The translations under genes were made by a program, and so were the position numbers. From contig NZ_LMBZ01000007.1 of the NCBI RefSeq assembly GCF_001439635.1, positions 1 to 64,000 of the forward strand: DNA of 64,000 nt. The letters run 5' to 3'. Source of the DNA: Solibacillus cecembensis. GTDB lineage: Bacteria; Bacillota; Bacilli; Bacillales_A; Planococcaceae. The notes beneath the pieces were generated by a model. That model saw nothing but the letters and a program-made list of their open reading frames with translations, had not been told where the DNA came from and did no database searches. Position 1 is the stretch's first letter, and each line of letters opens with the position of its first letter. Shown here in pieces: positions 1 through 9,478 of this stretch.

Positions 1-104
1 CAGTCGCCGGTTCAATACCGACAACTGGTTGGATAAATGCTTTTTTGACCTCTGTCTTATATACGGGGGTCAGTCCCCAAGGACGTTTAAGGATGTTTAA
101 TCAA

Positions 105-325
105 AACATTTTCTCAAACTGTTCGAGAAATCTGTCGAGAGCTAACTTTGGGTCATGTTCTCGATAATCAACCATCATGTACTTACCGTTGGTTTCAGCA
201 TATGCTTTTTTTTAGTGTCAGAATCTTGTTGCTTTTTAAAAGTGCCTTTTTTATGAAAATAGCTACATTCTTCAAAATGTTGTGCTCCACAGCATGACCC
301 CTGACATCATCGACAACCCAAAAAA
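105..325 (-). pseudogene. Degenerate coding remnant, unidentified
   Basis: Two overlapping minus-strand frames look protein-like but neither is a complete gene. One frame, ending at a TGA near 105, reads on from an in-frame stop near 320 and ends in YREHDPKLALDRFLEQFEKM. It has a CC pair and a further Cys near its start. Another frame covers 195-389. The likeliest reading is one gene broken by a frameshift in the A/T-rich middle. No family is recognised. It lies just downstream of the cysteine-rich gene on the same strand. Confidence 0.3.
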
Positions 326-388
326 AGGCAGTTACATCAAGGATTTTTGCCCTTATGTTACTGCATTTTTCGGATATTATTTCAACCA

Positions 389-1006
389 TTATGGTTCTTT
401 CACTACGATTTCTCCGTTTTTAATAACCATAAGAAATCCTTTATTTATCTCTTTCCCAAAATTAAATGGCGCTGAAGTGTTATTCGTCATCCTTTGGCAA
501 GGCGAACAACAGGAATTACAAAAACTGACTGTAAGGTTTTCGTCCGGTACGAATTGACCATTAGAAAGACTAATAGAATTTCCATCTTGATCAAAACCAA
601 ATGCTGAAAAGATTAGTTGATCGTCACCTGTTAAATTTTCCTCTAACTGCAGCATAAAAGTACCCTGTGCGATTAATTCGTCAAATGTTAATGTACCAAA
701 CCCTGTCACTTGTAAAATAGTGCCTTTATTAGTAGAGATACATTGAGGGAGATTAACGAATGTTGAGTTAAATGTTGAAGTCAAAAATGCGGTTGAAACG
801 AAACTGCCTTGAAGGGTACAATTTGGGCAAATATTGGCGATATACTTTTCATTTCCAGGTTGAAAATTTACACTACCTGCACAATCACATTTAGGAATGT
901 CGCATATATCTATTGCTTTCAGTACTTTTGAAACGGGTACAACACCACATGGTTTCAAACGACTGTTACAACAATTGCTTGCATAGTTTTTTTTATAGGA
1001 ACTCAA
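389..1006 (-). CDS. Cysteine-rich hypothetical protein, possible spore-surface protein
   Basis: A protein of about 205 residues that I cannot assign to a named family. Cysteines come in pairs or clusters: NCC and PCG near the N-terminus, KCDC, ICPNC, and FCNSCCSPC near the C-terminus. The middle is rich in Thr, Phe and Gly, as in beta-rich structural proteins. No signal peptide or membrane segment is visible. The frame is open to a TTG at 1048, but a GGAG sits about 9 bases before the TTG at 1006, so 1006 is preferred. A Cys-clustered protein in a spore-former suggests a disulfide-linked coat or exosporium component; that is inference only. Confidence 0.6.
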   Translation of the reverse strand: MSSYKKNYASNCCNSRLKPCGVVPVSKVLKAIDICDIPKCDCAGSVNFQPGNEKYIANICPNCTLQGSFVSTAFLTSTFNSTFVNLPQCISTNKGTILQVTGFGTLTFDELIAQGTFMLQLEENLTGDDQLIFSAFGFDQDGNSISLSNGQFVPDENLTVSFCNSCCSPCQRMTNNTSAPFNFGKEINKGFLMVIKNGEIVVKEP

Positions 1007-1279
1007 AAAAACATCTCCTTTTTTCACATTTACTAGTAACTTATTCAATTTTTTATTTTTTGTTTGTACACCTTTCCACTGCTAAAAGTACTAGCTTTAT
1101 ACCTCGCTCAAAGTGACATTGAATCAAAGTAGAAGAGTAGGAATCGCGTTACTCTTCATGAAAATCGTCTGTTTTTGTAGTGATTGTGCAGTTAAAACAA
1201 AAAAAAGCCTCCTTCTACAAATTGTGTAGTATGAACGCTGTCTTTTTGTGTGGATATGTCATGAATCGAATATACTCCG

Positions 1280-1650
1280 TTAGCCAACCTTGTCGAATAA
1301 AATCATCGTTTTAATGTGTGAATTTACGTGATTTCTTTGATGTTCACTGAAAGAGTATATCCATGTATCAAGTTCGTGTATTTTCAACCTTCTTTCGTAT
1401 TCTTCATCGGTGATGCCTTCTTGTTGTTTAAAGACTGGTTTTTCAGTTGTATTAGAGTCGGACTTCACGACTCTATCATCTTCATTCAATTTCTCCAGTG
1501 CATTTACTGGTACGTTCGGAAAGGACTAGCGAACACAGCCCCAACCATCAAAGCAACAATACCAACACAAGCAACTAAAAAAGATGCAGTTGCCACGCTT
1601 GAGCTTCTCACGTCTATTAGAAACACTTTCGTACGTTTCTTGTTATAGAT
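1280..1650 (-). pseudogene. Small membrane protein, probably frameshifted
   Basis: One frame (roughly 1650 to 1508) encodes a basic start (KKRTKVFLIDVRSS) followed by a hydrophobic helix (VATASFLVACVGIVALMVGA) and ends at TAA. A second frame (1489 to 1280, 69 residues) encodes a charged tail beginning MNEDDRVVKSDSN and containing EEYERRLKIHELDTW. Joined by one frameshift they make a plausible one-helix membrane protein with a charged cytoplasmic domain. Alternatively the 69-residue part is a separate small gene. Function unknown. Confidence 0.35.
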
Positions 1651-1941
1651 TATACGTAGTTTACCACCTTATTCTCTACTAGATTATATGGATATCAATG
1701 GGAAGTAGGTCAATTAATATACTAATAAGTTAAAAGTAAATAATCTTAAGAAATCAACAAGAATAACGCTGTCTGCCGCTTATTGTAAGAAATTTCTCAA
1801 CTTATAATGACGTAAAGAATTGAAATATCTTTTCGCTAAACAAAAAGTATACAATAATTGGTACTTTATTAGCTTCTTCTCTCATATGTAATAGATATTA
1901 GTCTGAAATTTTATACTATTTTTGATATGGGGGAAAGATAG

Positions 1942-3174
1942 ATGACATTTGCAAGCTTAAAAAAAACGGCATCGTACGTACGTGATCGAAAGACAGTTAT
2001 TGAATTGACACAAAAATTAGTACGAATAGAAAGTGTGTATCGTGAAAATGATCCAAATGGCAATGAAGAAGAAGTAGCCAATTATATAGCGCAGTATTTA
2101 CGAGATATTGGCATTGAAACACATGTAGAGGAAGTGGTGCCTGGTAGACCAAACGTTATTGGCATTATTGATTCTGGCAATCCAGGGAAAACGCTGCTGT
2201 TTGAAGGCCATACAGATGTTGTAACAGAAGGAAATCGTGAGGCATGGGTGTATGATCCATTCGGCGCAGAAATTGTGGACGGTCGTATGTATGGACGTGG
2301 CACAAATGATACAAAAGGAAATCTTGCATGTATGATTACAGCTTGTCAGTCCTTACTGCTAGATCAGGAGGAGTTTACAGGCAAAATTATTTTATGTATT
2401 CCTTGTGATGAAGAGGGACTGATGCTTGGTATTAAGCATTTCATTAAAAACGGCTGGGCTGACGGAGTAGATGGTGCAATTATTTGTGAGCCACAAGAAA
2501 ATAATGTGTGTATTGCACAGCGTGGTGCGATTCGCTTACAGGTAGATATTTTCGGTAAAATGGCACACGGTGCGATATCTTGGAGTGGCATTAACCCGAA
2601 TTGGCGTATGGCGCGCTTTATTGTAGAGCTTGAAAAATTAGAAAAAGAAGAGCAGGCACGTTTAGGGAGAGACGTTATGTTGAACTGGCCATCGATTACG
2701 CCAACAATTTTACGTGCTCCAGTAAAAGGGGATGCGCAAATTAATGTGATTCCAGATCACTGTATGACGACGCTCGATATTCGGACGGTGCCAGCGCAAG
2801 ATCATGATGAGCTCCTTGGCAAAATTGATGCAATTATTAAACGCTTACAAGCGGATGATCCCGACTTCAAGGTGGAGTTGACGGTATTAGATAATCGACC
2901 AGCGACAGCAACACCGAAGGAAGATCCTGTAGTACAGGCTATCTATGAGGCGGTTGCAGAAGTAACAGAACAAAAACCGATTTATAACGGTGTACCCGGT
3001 GCAACAGATGGCACATTCCTCCATGTGCATGGTGTGCCAATTGTGACAGTAGGTGCTGGTGATCGCGAAATTCCGCATCAAATTAATGAGTATGTGGATA
3101 TTGAAGAACTAGCCGAAACGACAGCGATTTATCGTTTGGCAGCACTAAAGTTTCTTACGGACGATAAAATATGA
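1942..3174 (+). CDS. M20 family metallopeptidase (ArgE/DapE/ACY1 type)
   Basis: A 410-residue cytoplasmic deacylase of the ArgE/DapE/acetylornithine deacetylase family, which hydrolyses N-acyl amino acids or small peptides with two zinc ions. The metal site is visible: EGHTDVV (His90, Asp92), GRGTNDTKG (Asp123), CDEEG (Glu157/158), ICEP (Glu183) and a C-terminal His in the HQINEY motif. The lid domain carries GKMAHG (His209). Length is normal for the family. The start follows GGGGGAAAG at a good distance. It is the first gene of a nine-gene co-directional run and overlaps the next start by 4 bases (ATGA). In this setting it probably cleaves an imported amide or dipeptide; the substrate cannot be read from sequence. 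Confidence 0.92.
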   Translation: MTFASLKKTASYVRDRKTVIELTQKLVRIESVYRENDPNGNEEEVANYIAQYLRDIGIETHVEEVVPGRPNVIGIIDSGNPGKTLLFEGHTDVVTEGNREAWVYDPFGAEIVDGRMYGRGTNDTKGNLACMITACQSLLLDQEEFTGKIILCIPCDEEGLMLGIKHFIKNGWADGVDGAIICEPQENNVCIAQRGAIRLQVDIFGKMAHGAISWSGINPNWRMARFIVELEKLEKEEQARLGRDVMLNWPSITPTILRAPVKGDAQINVIPDHCMTTLDIRTVPAQDHDELLGKIDAIIKRLQADDPDFKVELTVLDNRPATATPKEDPVVQAIYEAVAEVTEQKPIYNGVPGATDGTFLHVHGVPIVTVGAGDREIPHQINEYVDIEELAETTAIYRLAALKFLTDDKI

Positions 3175-4265
3175 TAACAGCGACTCGAATAGCGATAATC
3201 CCAGGAGATGGCATTGGCAAGGAAGTAATGGAAGAGGCCATCAAAGTGCTGGAGGTTTTACAGGAGCATGATCATACACTACAAATAGAAGCAACAATAT
3301 TTCCGTGGAGTTCAGATTATTATCTAGAACATGGGCGAATGATGCCAAACAATGCGCTCGAAACATTGGCGCAATATGATGCGATATTATTTGGCGCAAT
3401 TGGTGATGACCGCGTACCTGATGATGTCACGGTGTGGGAGTTAATCATGCCGATACGTAAACAATTTCAGCAGTATGTAAACTTCCGACCGATTAAATCA
3501 CTGCCAGGTATTGCCTCACCGTTAGCAAATGGTAAGAATATTGATTTTGTCATTTTCCGAGAAAACGCAGAAGGGGAATATTCTAATAGTGGGGGACGTA
3601 TATACAACGATCAACCGCAGGAAATGACCATTCAAAATACGATTATGACACGTATAGGTATTGAAAAAATTGTGCGTGCTGCTTGCAATTATGCGCATAA
3701 ACATCATAAAACGAAAATTACGAGTGCCACAAAGTCAAATGCCATCATACATTCGATGAAGTTTTGGGACGAGCACATGAAAAGGGTGCTCGGGAATACG
3801 TCGCCAACACTTCAGTTGGAATCTATTTATATTGATGCGTTAGTAGCGTATTTTGTGGAGCGACCACAAGATTTTGAAGTCGTTGTGGCCTCGAATTTAT
3901 TTGGTGATATTTTATCGGATTTAGGATCTGCGCTTGTTGGGGGGCTTGGTCTTTCACCCTCTGCAAATCTCAATCCTGAAAAAGTGTTTCCGTCTATGTT
4001 TGAGCCTGTGCACGGTTCGGCACCTAATATTGCAGGAAAGGGCATTGCAAATCCAATCGCCCAAATTTGGTCACTTGCTTTACTGTTTGGACATATCGGT
4101 CGTCCAGAGGTAGAGGAGCTTATTGTGACAGCGATTGAGAAGGTGCTAAGGGAAGGTAGTGTCAAAACAGCAGATATTGGCGGTCAGGCAAATACACAAG
4201 AAATGGGTAACGCGATTTGTGAAGTCATTGTAGCGATGAAATCAATAGCAACAAGGAGTGTTTAA
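3171..4265 (+). CDS. Isocitrate/isopropylmalate dehydrogenase family protein (tartrate/D-malate type)
   Basis: A 364-residue NAD-dependent beta-decarboxylating hydroxyacid dehydrogenase. The N-terminus has IPGDGIGKEV, the middle has FRPIKSLPG and RENAEGEYSNSGGR, and the C-terminal half has SNLFGDILSDLGSALVGG, which carries the metal-binding Asp residues. The RENxEGEYSxxGG form resembles tartrate dehydrogenase/D-malate dehydrogenase proteins more than LeuB, so oxidation of a malate- or tartrate-like acid is more likely than leucine synthesis. No other leu gene is near. It is translationally coupled to the M20 gene by ATGA and to the SDR gene downstream. Confidence 0.88.
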   Translation: MITATRIAIIPGDGIGKEVMEEAIKVLEVLQEHDHTLQIEATIFPWSSDYYLEHGRMMPNNALETLAQYDAILFGAIGDDRVPDDVTVWELIMPIRKQFQQYVNFRPIKSLPGIASPLANGKNIDFVIFRENAEGEYSNSGGRIYNDQPQEMTIQNTIMTRIGIEKIVRAACNYAHKHHKTKITSATKSNAIIHSMKFWDEHMKRVLGNTSPTLQLESIYIDALVAYFVERPQDFEVVVASNLFGDILSDLGSALVGGLGLSPSANLNPEKVFPSMFEPVHGSAPNIAGKGIANPIAQIWSLALLFGHIGRPEVEELIVTAIEKVLREGSVKTADIGGQANTQEMGNAICEVIVAMKSIATRSV

Positions 4266-4266
4266 T

Positions 4267-5013
4267 ATGGTAGTTGAGCAGCAAGTAGTGATTGTGACAG
4301 GTGCGGGTGGTGGTATGGGACAAGCTATTTTAAAGCATTTGCTAGAGCAAGGGAAAATTGTTGTTGGGCTTGATTTATCAGTAGCATCACTAGCTGATAG
4401 GGAAAGTGATGTGCTGCAACTCCATGACGTGAATGTGCTTCATGAGGATAAAGTAAATGAAGTTTTTCAAAATATTTATGACAAATATGGACGAATCGAT
4501 GGGCTTGTCAATGCGATTGGCATTGCACAGGCGGCGACACCGATTGAAGATGTATCGATAAATGAGTGGAATCGTTTAATGGACGTGAATGTGAAAAGTT
4601 TATTTATTACGACAAAAGCGGCTGTGCCATATATGAAGGCACGTAAAAAAGGAGCGATTGTCACGATTGCCTCAATTTCAGCTGTACGTCCGCGTCCAGG
4701 GTTGCAAGCTTATATCGCATCAAAAGGAGCAGCAGAAAGTTTTTCTCGTGGGTTGGCCATTGAACTTGCGCCGCATCAAATTCGAGTGAATACTATTCAT
4801 CCAGGGCCAGCGGATACACAAATGTTGTCCCAATTTGCGGCACCAAATGCAGACGTTGAACAAACAAAGCAAGAAGTATTTGTCCAATCTGTCCCACTTG
4901 GTCGCCTAGTCGATCCTGCAGATATTGCAGGAGCCGTTTGTTATTTACTTTCGGATGCAGCGAGTATGGTAACGGGTACGACGTTACATGTTGATGGGGG
5001 CCGTGGATTGTAA
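4267..5013 (+). CDS. SDR family NAD(P)-dependent oxidoreductase
   Basis: A classical short-chain dehydrogenase of 248 residues. It has the nucleotide-binding TGAGGGMGQAI motif near residue 12, the NAIG segment, the catalytic Ser in IASISAV and the catalytic YIASK. The C-terminus ends TLHVDGGRGL, typical of the FabG/3-oxoacyl reductase-like group. The ATG at 4267 is preferred over the GTG at 4258 because AAGGAG at 4252-4257 is spaced correctly only for 4267. It starts directly after the dehydrogenase stop and its stop abuts the aldehyde dehydrogenase start. It presumably oxidises an alcohol intermediate to feed the aldehyde dehydrogenase; substrate unknown. Confidence 0.9.
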   Translation: MVVEQQVVIVTGAGGGMGQAILKHLLEQGKIVVGLDLSVASLADRESDVLQLHDVNVLHEDKVNEVFQNIYDKYGRIDGLVNAIGIAQAATPIEDVSINEWNRLMDVNVKSLFITTKAAVPYMKARKKGAIVTIASISAVRPRPGLQAYIASKGAAESFSRGLAIELAPHQIRVNTIHPGPADTQMLSQFAAPNADVEQTKQEVFVQSVPLGRLVDPADIAGAVCYLLSDAASMVTGTTLHVDGGRGL

Positions 5014-6461
5014 TGCAAAAAATTCCAATGTTGATAAATGGCGATTGGGTTTACGCGGATGAAGAACGATTAGTAGATGTAACGAATCCGTCTACTGGTG
5101 AAGTGCTGGCGCAAATTAGTAATGCAAATGAAGCGCAAGTAAATGAAGCGATACGTGCGGCACGTGTGGCATTTGACAGTAAAGAATGGCGTAAGGTGAA
5201 GGCATTTGAGCGTGGTCAGCTACTAATCGAGTTAGCACAATATATACGTGAGCATGCGGAAGAATGGAGTTTACTAGAGTGCCGAGATGTCGGGAAGCCG
5301 TTATCACAAGCGCGTGCAGATATTGAAGCGGCAGCTCGTTATTTTGAGTTTTATGGTGGAGCGGCGGATAAAGTTATGGGGGATACCATTCCGATTGAAG
5401 ATGGTATTTTAAATGCGGTAGTACTGGAGCCAGTTGGAATTACCGTACATATCGTACCGTGGAACTATCCGATTCAAATTACAGCAAGAAGTGTCGCAGC
5501 TGCCATTGCCACAGGTAATGCAGTGATTGTGAAAAGTGCGGAAGATACGCCACTAACGACGCATGCAATAACGAAGTGGTTTGCGGCTAAAGTGCCGGCA
5601 GGAATTTTTCAGCATGTTACAGGCTTAGGGAGTGATGTTGGACCACTATTAACATCGCATCCAGACATTAATCACATTACTTTTACTGGTTCTGTCCCAA
5701 CAGGCATTGCCGTGATGCAGGCAGCGGCTAAAAATATTGTGCCAGTGACGTTAGAGCTTGGTGGGAAATCACCGAACATCGTATTTGCAGATGCGCCGAT
5801 GGAACAGGCATTGGACGGTGTACTACGTGCCATCATTCAAAATGCAGGACAAACATGCTCAGCAGGTGCACGTTTACTGATTGAAGAAAGTGCAAAAGAG
5901 GTATTTTTAACTCAGCTAGTGGAGCGATTTAAAGTGCTCAAAGTGGGTCCTGGTGAAGCAGATCTAGATATGGGACCATTATTAAATGAACGTCAATTTA
6001 TGAATATTTTAGTGCGATTACAGCAAGCGAGGGAAGACGGCTATGTTGTAGTTGGTGGCGAAACATTGACGATTGAGGGCTATGAGAAAGGGTATTACAT
6101 TCAACCGACAATTCTTGATGGCTTGGAAGATACCCACGTTCTAGCGCAGGAAGAAATATTCGGACCAGTCCTTACTGTCTTTACATTTGACACAGTGGAA
6201 AAAGCAATTGCACTGGCCAATAGTACACAATACGGATTAGTAGCAGGTGTTTGGTCAAAGGATTTAGATACAGCGCATTATGTCGCAAGCCGTGTGCAGG
6301 CAGGGCAAGTGTTTATCAATAATTACGGAGCAGCAGGTGGTATTCAAATGCCATTTGGAGGATATAAGAAAAGCGGCATTGGGCGTGAAAAAGGCTTTGT
6401 TGCACTTCGAAATTATACACAAATGAAAAATATTGCTATTCGTTATGCTATACCCAATTGA
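5013..6461 (+). CDS. Aldehyde dehydrogenase family protein
   Basis: A 482-residue NAD(P)-dependent aldehyde dehydrogenase. The oxyanion Asn151 is in WNYP, the cofactor loop is FTGSVPTG, the general base Glu248 is in LELGGK, and the nucleophile Cys282 is in GQTCSAG. The C-terminal MPFGGYKKSGIGREKG is typical of betaine-aldehyde and gamma-aminobutyraldehyde dehydrogenase relatives. The start shares bases with the SDR stop, so the two are translationally coupled. It is most likely the step that turns an aldehyde released by the pathway into a carboxylic acid. The exact substrate is not determinable. Confidence 0.92.
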   Translation: MQKIPMLINGDWVYADEERLVDVTNPSTGEVLAQISNANEAQVNEAIRAARVAFDSKEWRKVKAFERGQLLIELAQYIREHAEEWSLLECRDVGKPLSQARADIEAAARYFEFYGGAADKVMGDTIPIEDGILNAVVLEPVGITVHIVPWNYPIQITARSVAAAIATGNAVIVKSAEDTPLTTHAITKWFAAKVPAGIFQHVTGLGSDVGPLLTSHPDINHITFTGSVPTGIAVMQAAAKNIVPVTLELGGKSPNIVFADAPMEQALDGVLRAIIQNAGQTCSAGARLLIEESAKEVFLTQLVERFKVLKVGPGEADLDMGPLLNERQFMNILVRLQQAREDGYVVVGGETLTIEGYEKGYYIQPTILDGLEDTHVLAQEEIFGPVLTVFTFDTVEKAIALANSTQYGLVAGVWSKDLDTAHYVASRVQAGQVFINNYGAAGGIQMPFGGYKKSGIGREKGFVALRNYTQMKNIAIRYAIPN

Positions 6462-6482
6462 ACGTGAGAAGGAGGGAAGCAT

Positions 6483-7511
6483 ATGGAACCAATAAACACA
6501 CAACAGGTGCTATTAGAAGTAAGCAATTTGAAAATTCAATTCCAGCTGAAAAATGGCAAGCAAGCCAAAGTAGTGGATGACGTGAGTTTTTCCATTCATA
6601 AAGGCGAAACGGTCGCACTCGTAGGCGAATCAGGAAGTGGTAAAAGTATTACGTCGCTTGCCATTATGCGCCTACTTCCAATACCACCGGGGGAAATCAC
6701 AGCTGGCACAATCCACTTTAACGGTAATAATCTATTAGACTACAAAAATAAAGAGATGAGTCATATACGCGGCAATGACATTAGTATGGTTTTTCAAGAG
6801 CCGATGACTTCACTTGATCCAGTTTTTACGATTGGCAATCAACTAATGGAATCTATTCGGAGACATCGAAAAGTGTCCAAAAAAGAAGCGCGCGAAAAAG
6901 CCATTCATCTTTTACAAGAGGTAGGAATTGCCAATGCAGACAAAATGATAGCTGAATATCCGCATCAATTATCAGGTGGGATGCGTCAACGTGTCATGAT
7001 TGCCATTGCCATGGCGAATAATCCGCAGCTCCTTATTGCAGATGAGCCAACAACAGCACTAGATGTAACTGTGCAAGCGCAAATTTTAAACTTGATGATG
7101 AAGATGAAGAAGGAGCATCGTTCCGCCATCTTATTTATCACGCATGATATGAGTGTCGTTGCAGAGACGGCTGATCGTGTCATGGTCATGTATGCAGGGC
7201 AAATTGTTGAAGAAGCACCAGTGAGGGAGCTATTTTTAAATCCGCAACATCCATATACGACAGCCTTGTTAAAAACGATGCCAAGTCTTGATACGGATGT
7301 GGAAAGATTGCCGTCTATCCCGGGAATTGTACCACCTGCGTACGCGTTACCTGATGGTTGTCGCTTTGCACCGCGTTGCCAATTTGCGATGGAACAGTGT
7401 CAAACGCTACAACCAGAAGTGTTGACTGTCAATGAAGCACATAAAGTACGTTGCCATTTATTCTCGGGTAAGGAGGAGCGTGCCTATGCCGAAGAAGGAA
7501 GTCTTACTTGA
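6483..7511 (+). CDS. Dipeptide/oligopeptide ABC transporter ATP-binding protein (DppD-like)
   Basis: A 342-residue ATPase of the peptide/nickel importer group. Walker A is GESGSGKS (residues 48-55), the signature is LSGGMRQR and Walker B is LLIADEPTTALD. The C-terminal oligopeptide-specific extension with CRFAPRCQFAMEQC is present; in this family its cysteines can bind an iron-sulfur cluster. An AGAAGGAGGG ribosome site precedes the ATG. Its last codons overlap the start region of the second ATPase gene. With the DppF-, DppB-, DppC- and binding-protein-like genes below it forms a complete importer; ATP hydrolysis occurs at the inner face of the membrane. Confidence 0.93.
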   Translation: MEPINTQQVLLEVSNLKIQFQLKNGKQAKVVDDVSFSIHKGETVALVGESGSGKSITSLAIMRLLPIPPGEITAGTIHFNGNNLLDYKNKEMSHIRGNDISMVFQEPMTSLDPVFTIGNQLMESIRRHRKVSKKEAREKAIHLLQEVGIANADKMIAEYPHQLSGGMRQRVMIAIAMANNPQLLIADEPTTALDVTVQAQILNLMMKMKKEHRSAILFITHDMSVVAETADRVMVMYAGQIVEEAPVRELFLNPQHPYTTALLKTMPSLDTDVERLPSIPGIVPPAYALPDGCRFAPRCQFAMEQCQTLQPEVLTVNEAHKVRCHLFSGKEERAYAEEGSLT

Positions 7512-8463
7512 AATCAATCATTTAAAAGCCTATTTTCCAGTGAAGCGGAAGTCGATGAAAGAAGAGAAAAAAGTCGTCAAAGCAGTCGATGATATTTCCT
7601 TGGAAATATATCGCGGGGAGACACTTGGGATTGTGGGTGAGTCTGGTTCAGGGAAATCAACGTTTGGACGCACGATATTAAAACTCGTCGAACCAACAGA
7701 AGGCGAGATTTTATATAAAGGGCAGCAAATTCAGCATTTGAAAGGTAGTAATTTGCAAAAGTATCGCAATCAAATGCAAATGATATTTCAAGATCCATTT
7801 GCGTCTCTTAATCCTCGTATGCGTATAGGTGCCATAATCGAAGAACCGATGGCATTACAATTGACGCTTACAAAAGAGCAACGTAAAAAACGGGTCAAGG
7901 AGCTTTTGCAAAAAGTGGGCTTAGCAGAAGATGCGATGCATAAATATCTACATGAATTTTCTGGTGGTCAGCGTCAGCGTATAGGTATTGCGCGTGCGCT
8001 GGCCATCAATCCAGAATTCATCATTGCAGATGAACCGGTTTCAGCACTGGATGTATCGGTACAATCGCAAGTACTGAATTTACTGATGGATTTACAAGAT
8101 GAATTTCAATTGACGTATTTATTCATTTCGCATGATTTAAGTGTCGTTAAACATATTAGTGATCGTGTAGCGGTGCTCTATCTTGGTCGAATTGTAGAAA
8201 TAGGCACGAAAAAAGAATTGTATGCCAATCCACTGCATCCATATACACAGGCATTATTATCAGCGATTCCGGTTGTTAATTTTGATGAACCAAAGCAGGC
8301 TATTCCTTTGCAAGGGGAGCTACCGAGTCCGATGAATCCACCTGTAGGTTGTGTGTTTCATACGCGTTGTCCGTTTGTGATGGGGAAGTGTCACCAAGTG
8401 CGGCCAACCATGCAAGAAATGAACGAACATCAACGTGTCGCCTGTTTTTTGTATGATAAATAG
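7486..8463 (+). CDS. Dipeptide/oligopeptide ABC transporter ATP-binding protein (DppF-like)
   Basis: The second ATPase of the importer, 325 residues from the ATG at 7486. This start has AAGGAGG at 7470-7476, whereas the longer frame from 7432 lies inside the upstream gene. Walker A is GESGSGKS, the signature is FSGGQRQR and Walker B is FIIADEPVSALD, followed by FISHDLSVV. The C-terminal oligo-HPY extension includes CVFHTRCPFVMGKC. The start overlaps the 3' end of the first ATPase gene by 26 bases, consistent with coupled synthesis of a heterodimeric ATPase. Confidence 0.93.
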   Translation: MPKKEVLLEINHLKAYFPVKRKSMKEEKKVVKAVDDISLEIYRGETLGIVGESGSGKSTFGRTILKLVEPTEGEILYKGQQIQHLKGSNLQKYRNQMQMIFQDPFASLNPRMRIGAIIEEPMALQLTLTKEQRKKRVKELLQKVGLAEDAMHKYLHEFSGGQRQRIGIARALAINPEFIIADEPVSALDVSVQSQVLNLLMDLQDEFQLTYLFISHDLSVVKHISDRVAVLYLGRIVEIGTKKELYANPLHPYTQALLSAIPVVNFDEPKQAIPLQGELPSPMNPPVGCVFHTRCPFVMGKCHQVRPTMQEMNEHQRVACFLYDK

Positions 8464-8494
8464 TGTGAAATTTCAATCTAAAGGAGTGAGATAG

Positions 8495-9460
8495 ATGATT
8501 GGCAATATTACCGATGTTCCTGGTGTGAAAGTAGGACATGCAGAAAATAAAGAAGCGATTACCGGATGCACAGTCCTACTTGTCGAAAACGGTGCAGTGT
8601 GTGGCGTTGATGTGCGAGGCTCTGCACCTGGCACACGTGAAACAGATGCGCTTGATCCTATTAATGCCATAGATCGTGTGCACGGCATTTGTTTAGCTGG
8701 TGGCAGTGCGTTTGGCTTAGATGCCGCTACAGGAGTTATGCACTATTTAGAGGAAAAAGGTGTCGGTGTTGACGCAGGTGTTACAAAAATTCCGATTGTC
8801 CCCAGTGCCGTGTTGTTCGATTTATTTATCGGAGATGCACACGTAAGACCTACAGCAGAAATGGGCTATGAAGCGGCGAAAAACGCGCAAGTCGGCGCAT
8901 TTGCTAACGGTAATATCGGTGCGGGATATGGCGCAACGGTTGGTAAAATAGCAGGTCCACAATTTTGCATGAAAGGAGGAATGGGGAGTGCCTCTACTGC
9001 AGGAAAAGACGATCTTGTTGTCGGAGCGATTGTTGCAGTGAATGCAGTGGGAGATGTGAAAGACCCTGATACAAGGGAGACACTGGCAGGTGCGCGCAAC
9101 TCGGAAACAGCTAGTTGGATCGATAGCTGTGCTTATTTAGCAGAACATGCTCAATCACAAGCACTTGCAGGAACGAATACTACAATTGGGGTCATTGCTG
9201 TGAATGCACAATTAACGAAAGCTGAGGCGAAAAAAATTGCGCAGCTAACTCAAAATGCACTCGCACGTACGATTTATCCTGTCCATACGATGCTAGATGG
9301 AGATACGATTTTTGTGTTAGGTACAGGAGACAAATCCTATCCTGTTGACTATATTGGTCAATTGGCGACACAAGTAATGGAAAAGGCGATACTTGCAGGC
9401 ATCAAATCAGCTGACAAACTAGCAAATGTAGAAAGCTATTCAAGCATTCAAAATGCATAA
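8495..9460 (+). CDS. P1 family peptidase (DmpA/BapA-like N-terminal-nucleophile aminopeptidase)
   Basis: A 321-residue member of the P1 (S58) self-cleaving aminopeptidase family. Recognisable blocks are ITDVPGVKVGH at the N-terminus, RGSAPGTRETD, LAGGSAFGLDAATGV and GNIGAGYGATVGK. In this family the precursor cleaves itself and the exposed Ser or Thr is the nucleophile; here the expected site is Asn228-Thr229 in AGTNTTIGV. Known members remove N-terminal D- or beta-amino acids or act on small amides. It lies between the importer ATPases and the binding protein, so it probably processes the imported ligand. No signal peptide is seen, so it is cytoplasmic. Confidence 0.9.
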   Translation: MIGNITDVPGVKVGHAENKEAITGCTVLLVENGAVCGVDVRGSAPGTRETDALDPINAIDRVHGICLAGGSAFGLDAATGVMHYLEEKGVGVDAGVTKIPIVPSAVLFDLFIGDAHVRPTAEMGYEAAKNAQVGAFANGNIGAGYGATVGKIAGPQFCMKGGMGSASTAGKDDLVVGAIVAVNAVGDVKDPDTRETLAGARNSETASWIDSCAYLAEHAQSQALAGTNTTIGVIAVNAQLTKAEAKKIAQLTQNALARTIYPVHTMLDGDTIFVLGTGDKSYPVDYIGQLATQVMEKAILAGIKSADKLANVESYSSIQNA

Positions 9461-9478
9461 TGCGAGGGGAGTAATTTT

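Noticed and set aside
1-35. Possible tRNA 3' end at the window start (CCGGTTCAATACCGAC)
   Set aside because: The T-stem has a mismatch, no acceptor partner can be checked and no CCA follows; too weak to annotate.
60-85. GGGGTCAGTCCCC as a terminator or IS end
   Set aside because: A short common palindrome with no T-run and no second end nearby.
1700-1941. Sigma-54 type promoter before the catabolic operon (TTGGTAC...TTAGC)
   Set aside because: The GG and GC elements and spacing do not fit, and there is no enhancer-binding regulator nearby.
3827-4165. 112-codon minus-strand ORF inside the dehydrogenase gene
   Set aside because: Opposite-strand shadow of a well-supported gene, with no ribosome site or family similarity; similar shadows elsewhere were discarded.
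3171-4265. LeuB (3-isopropylmalate dehydrogenase)
   Set aside because: The RENAEGEYSNSGG form and the catabolic operon context point to the tartrate/D-malate group; no other leucine genes are present.
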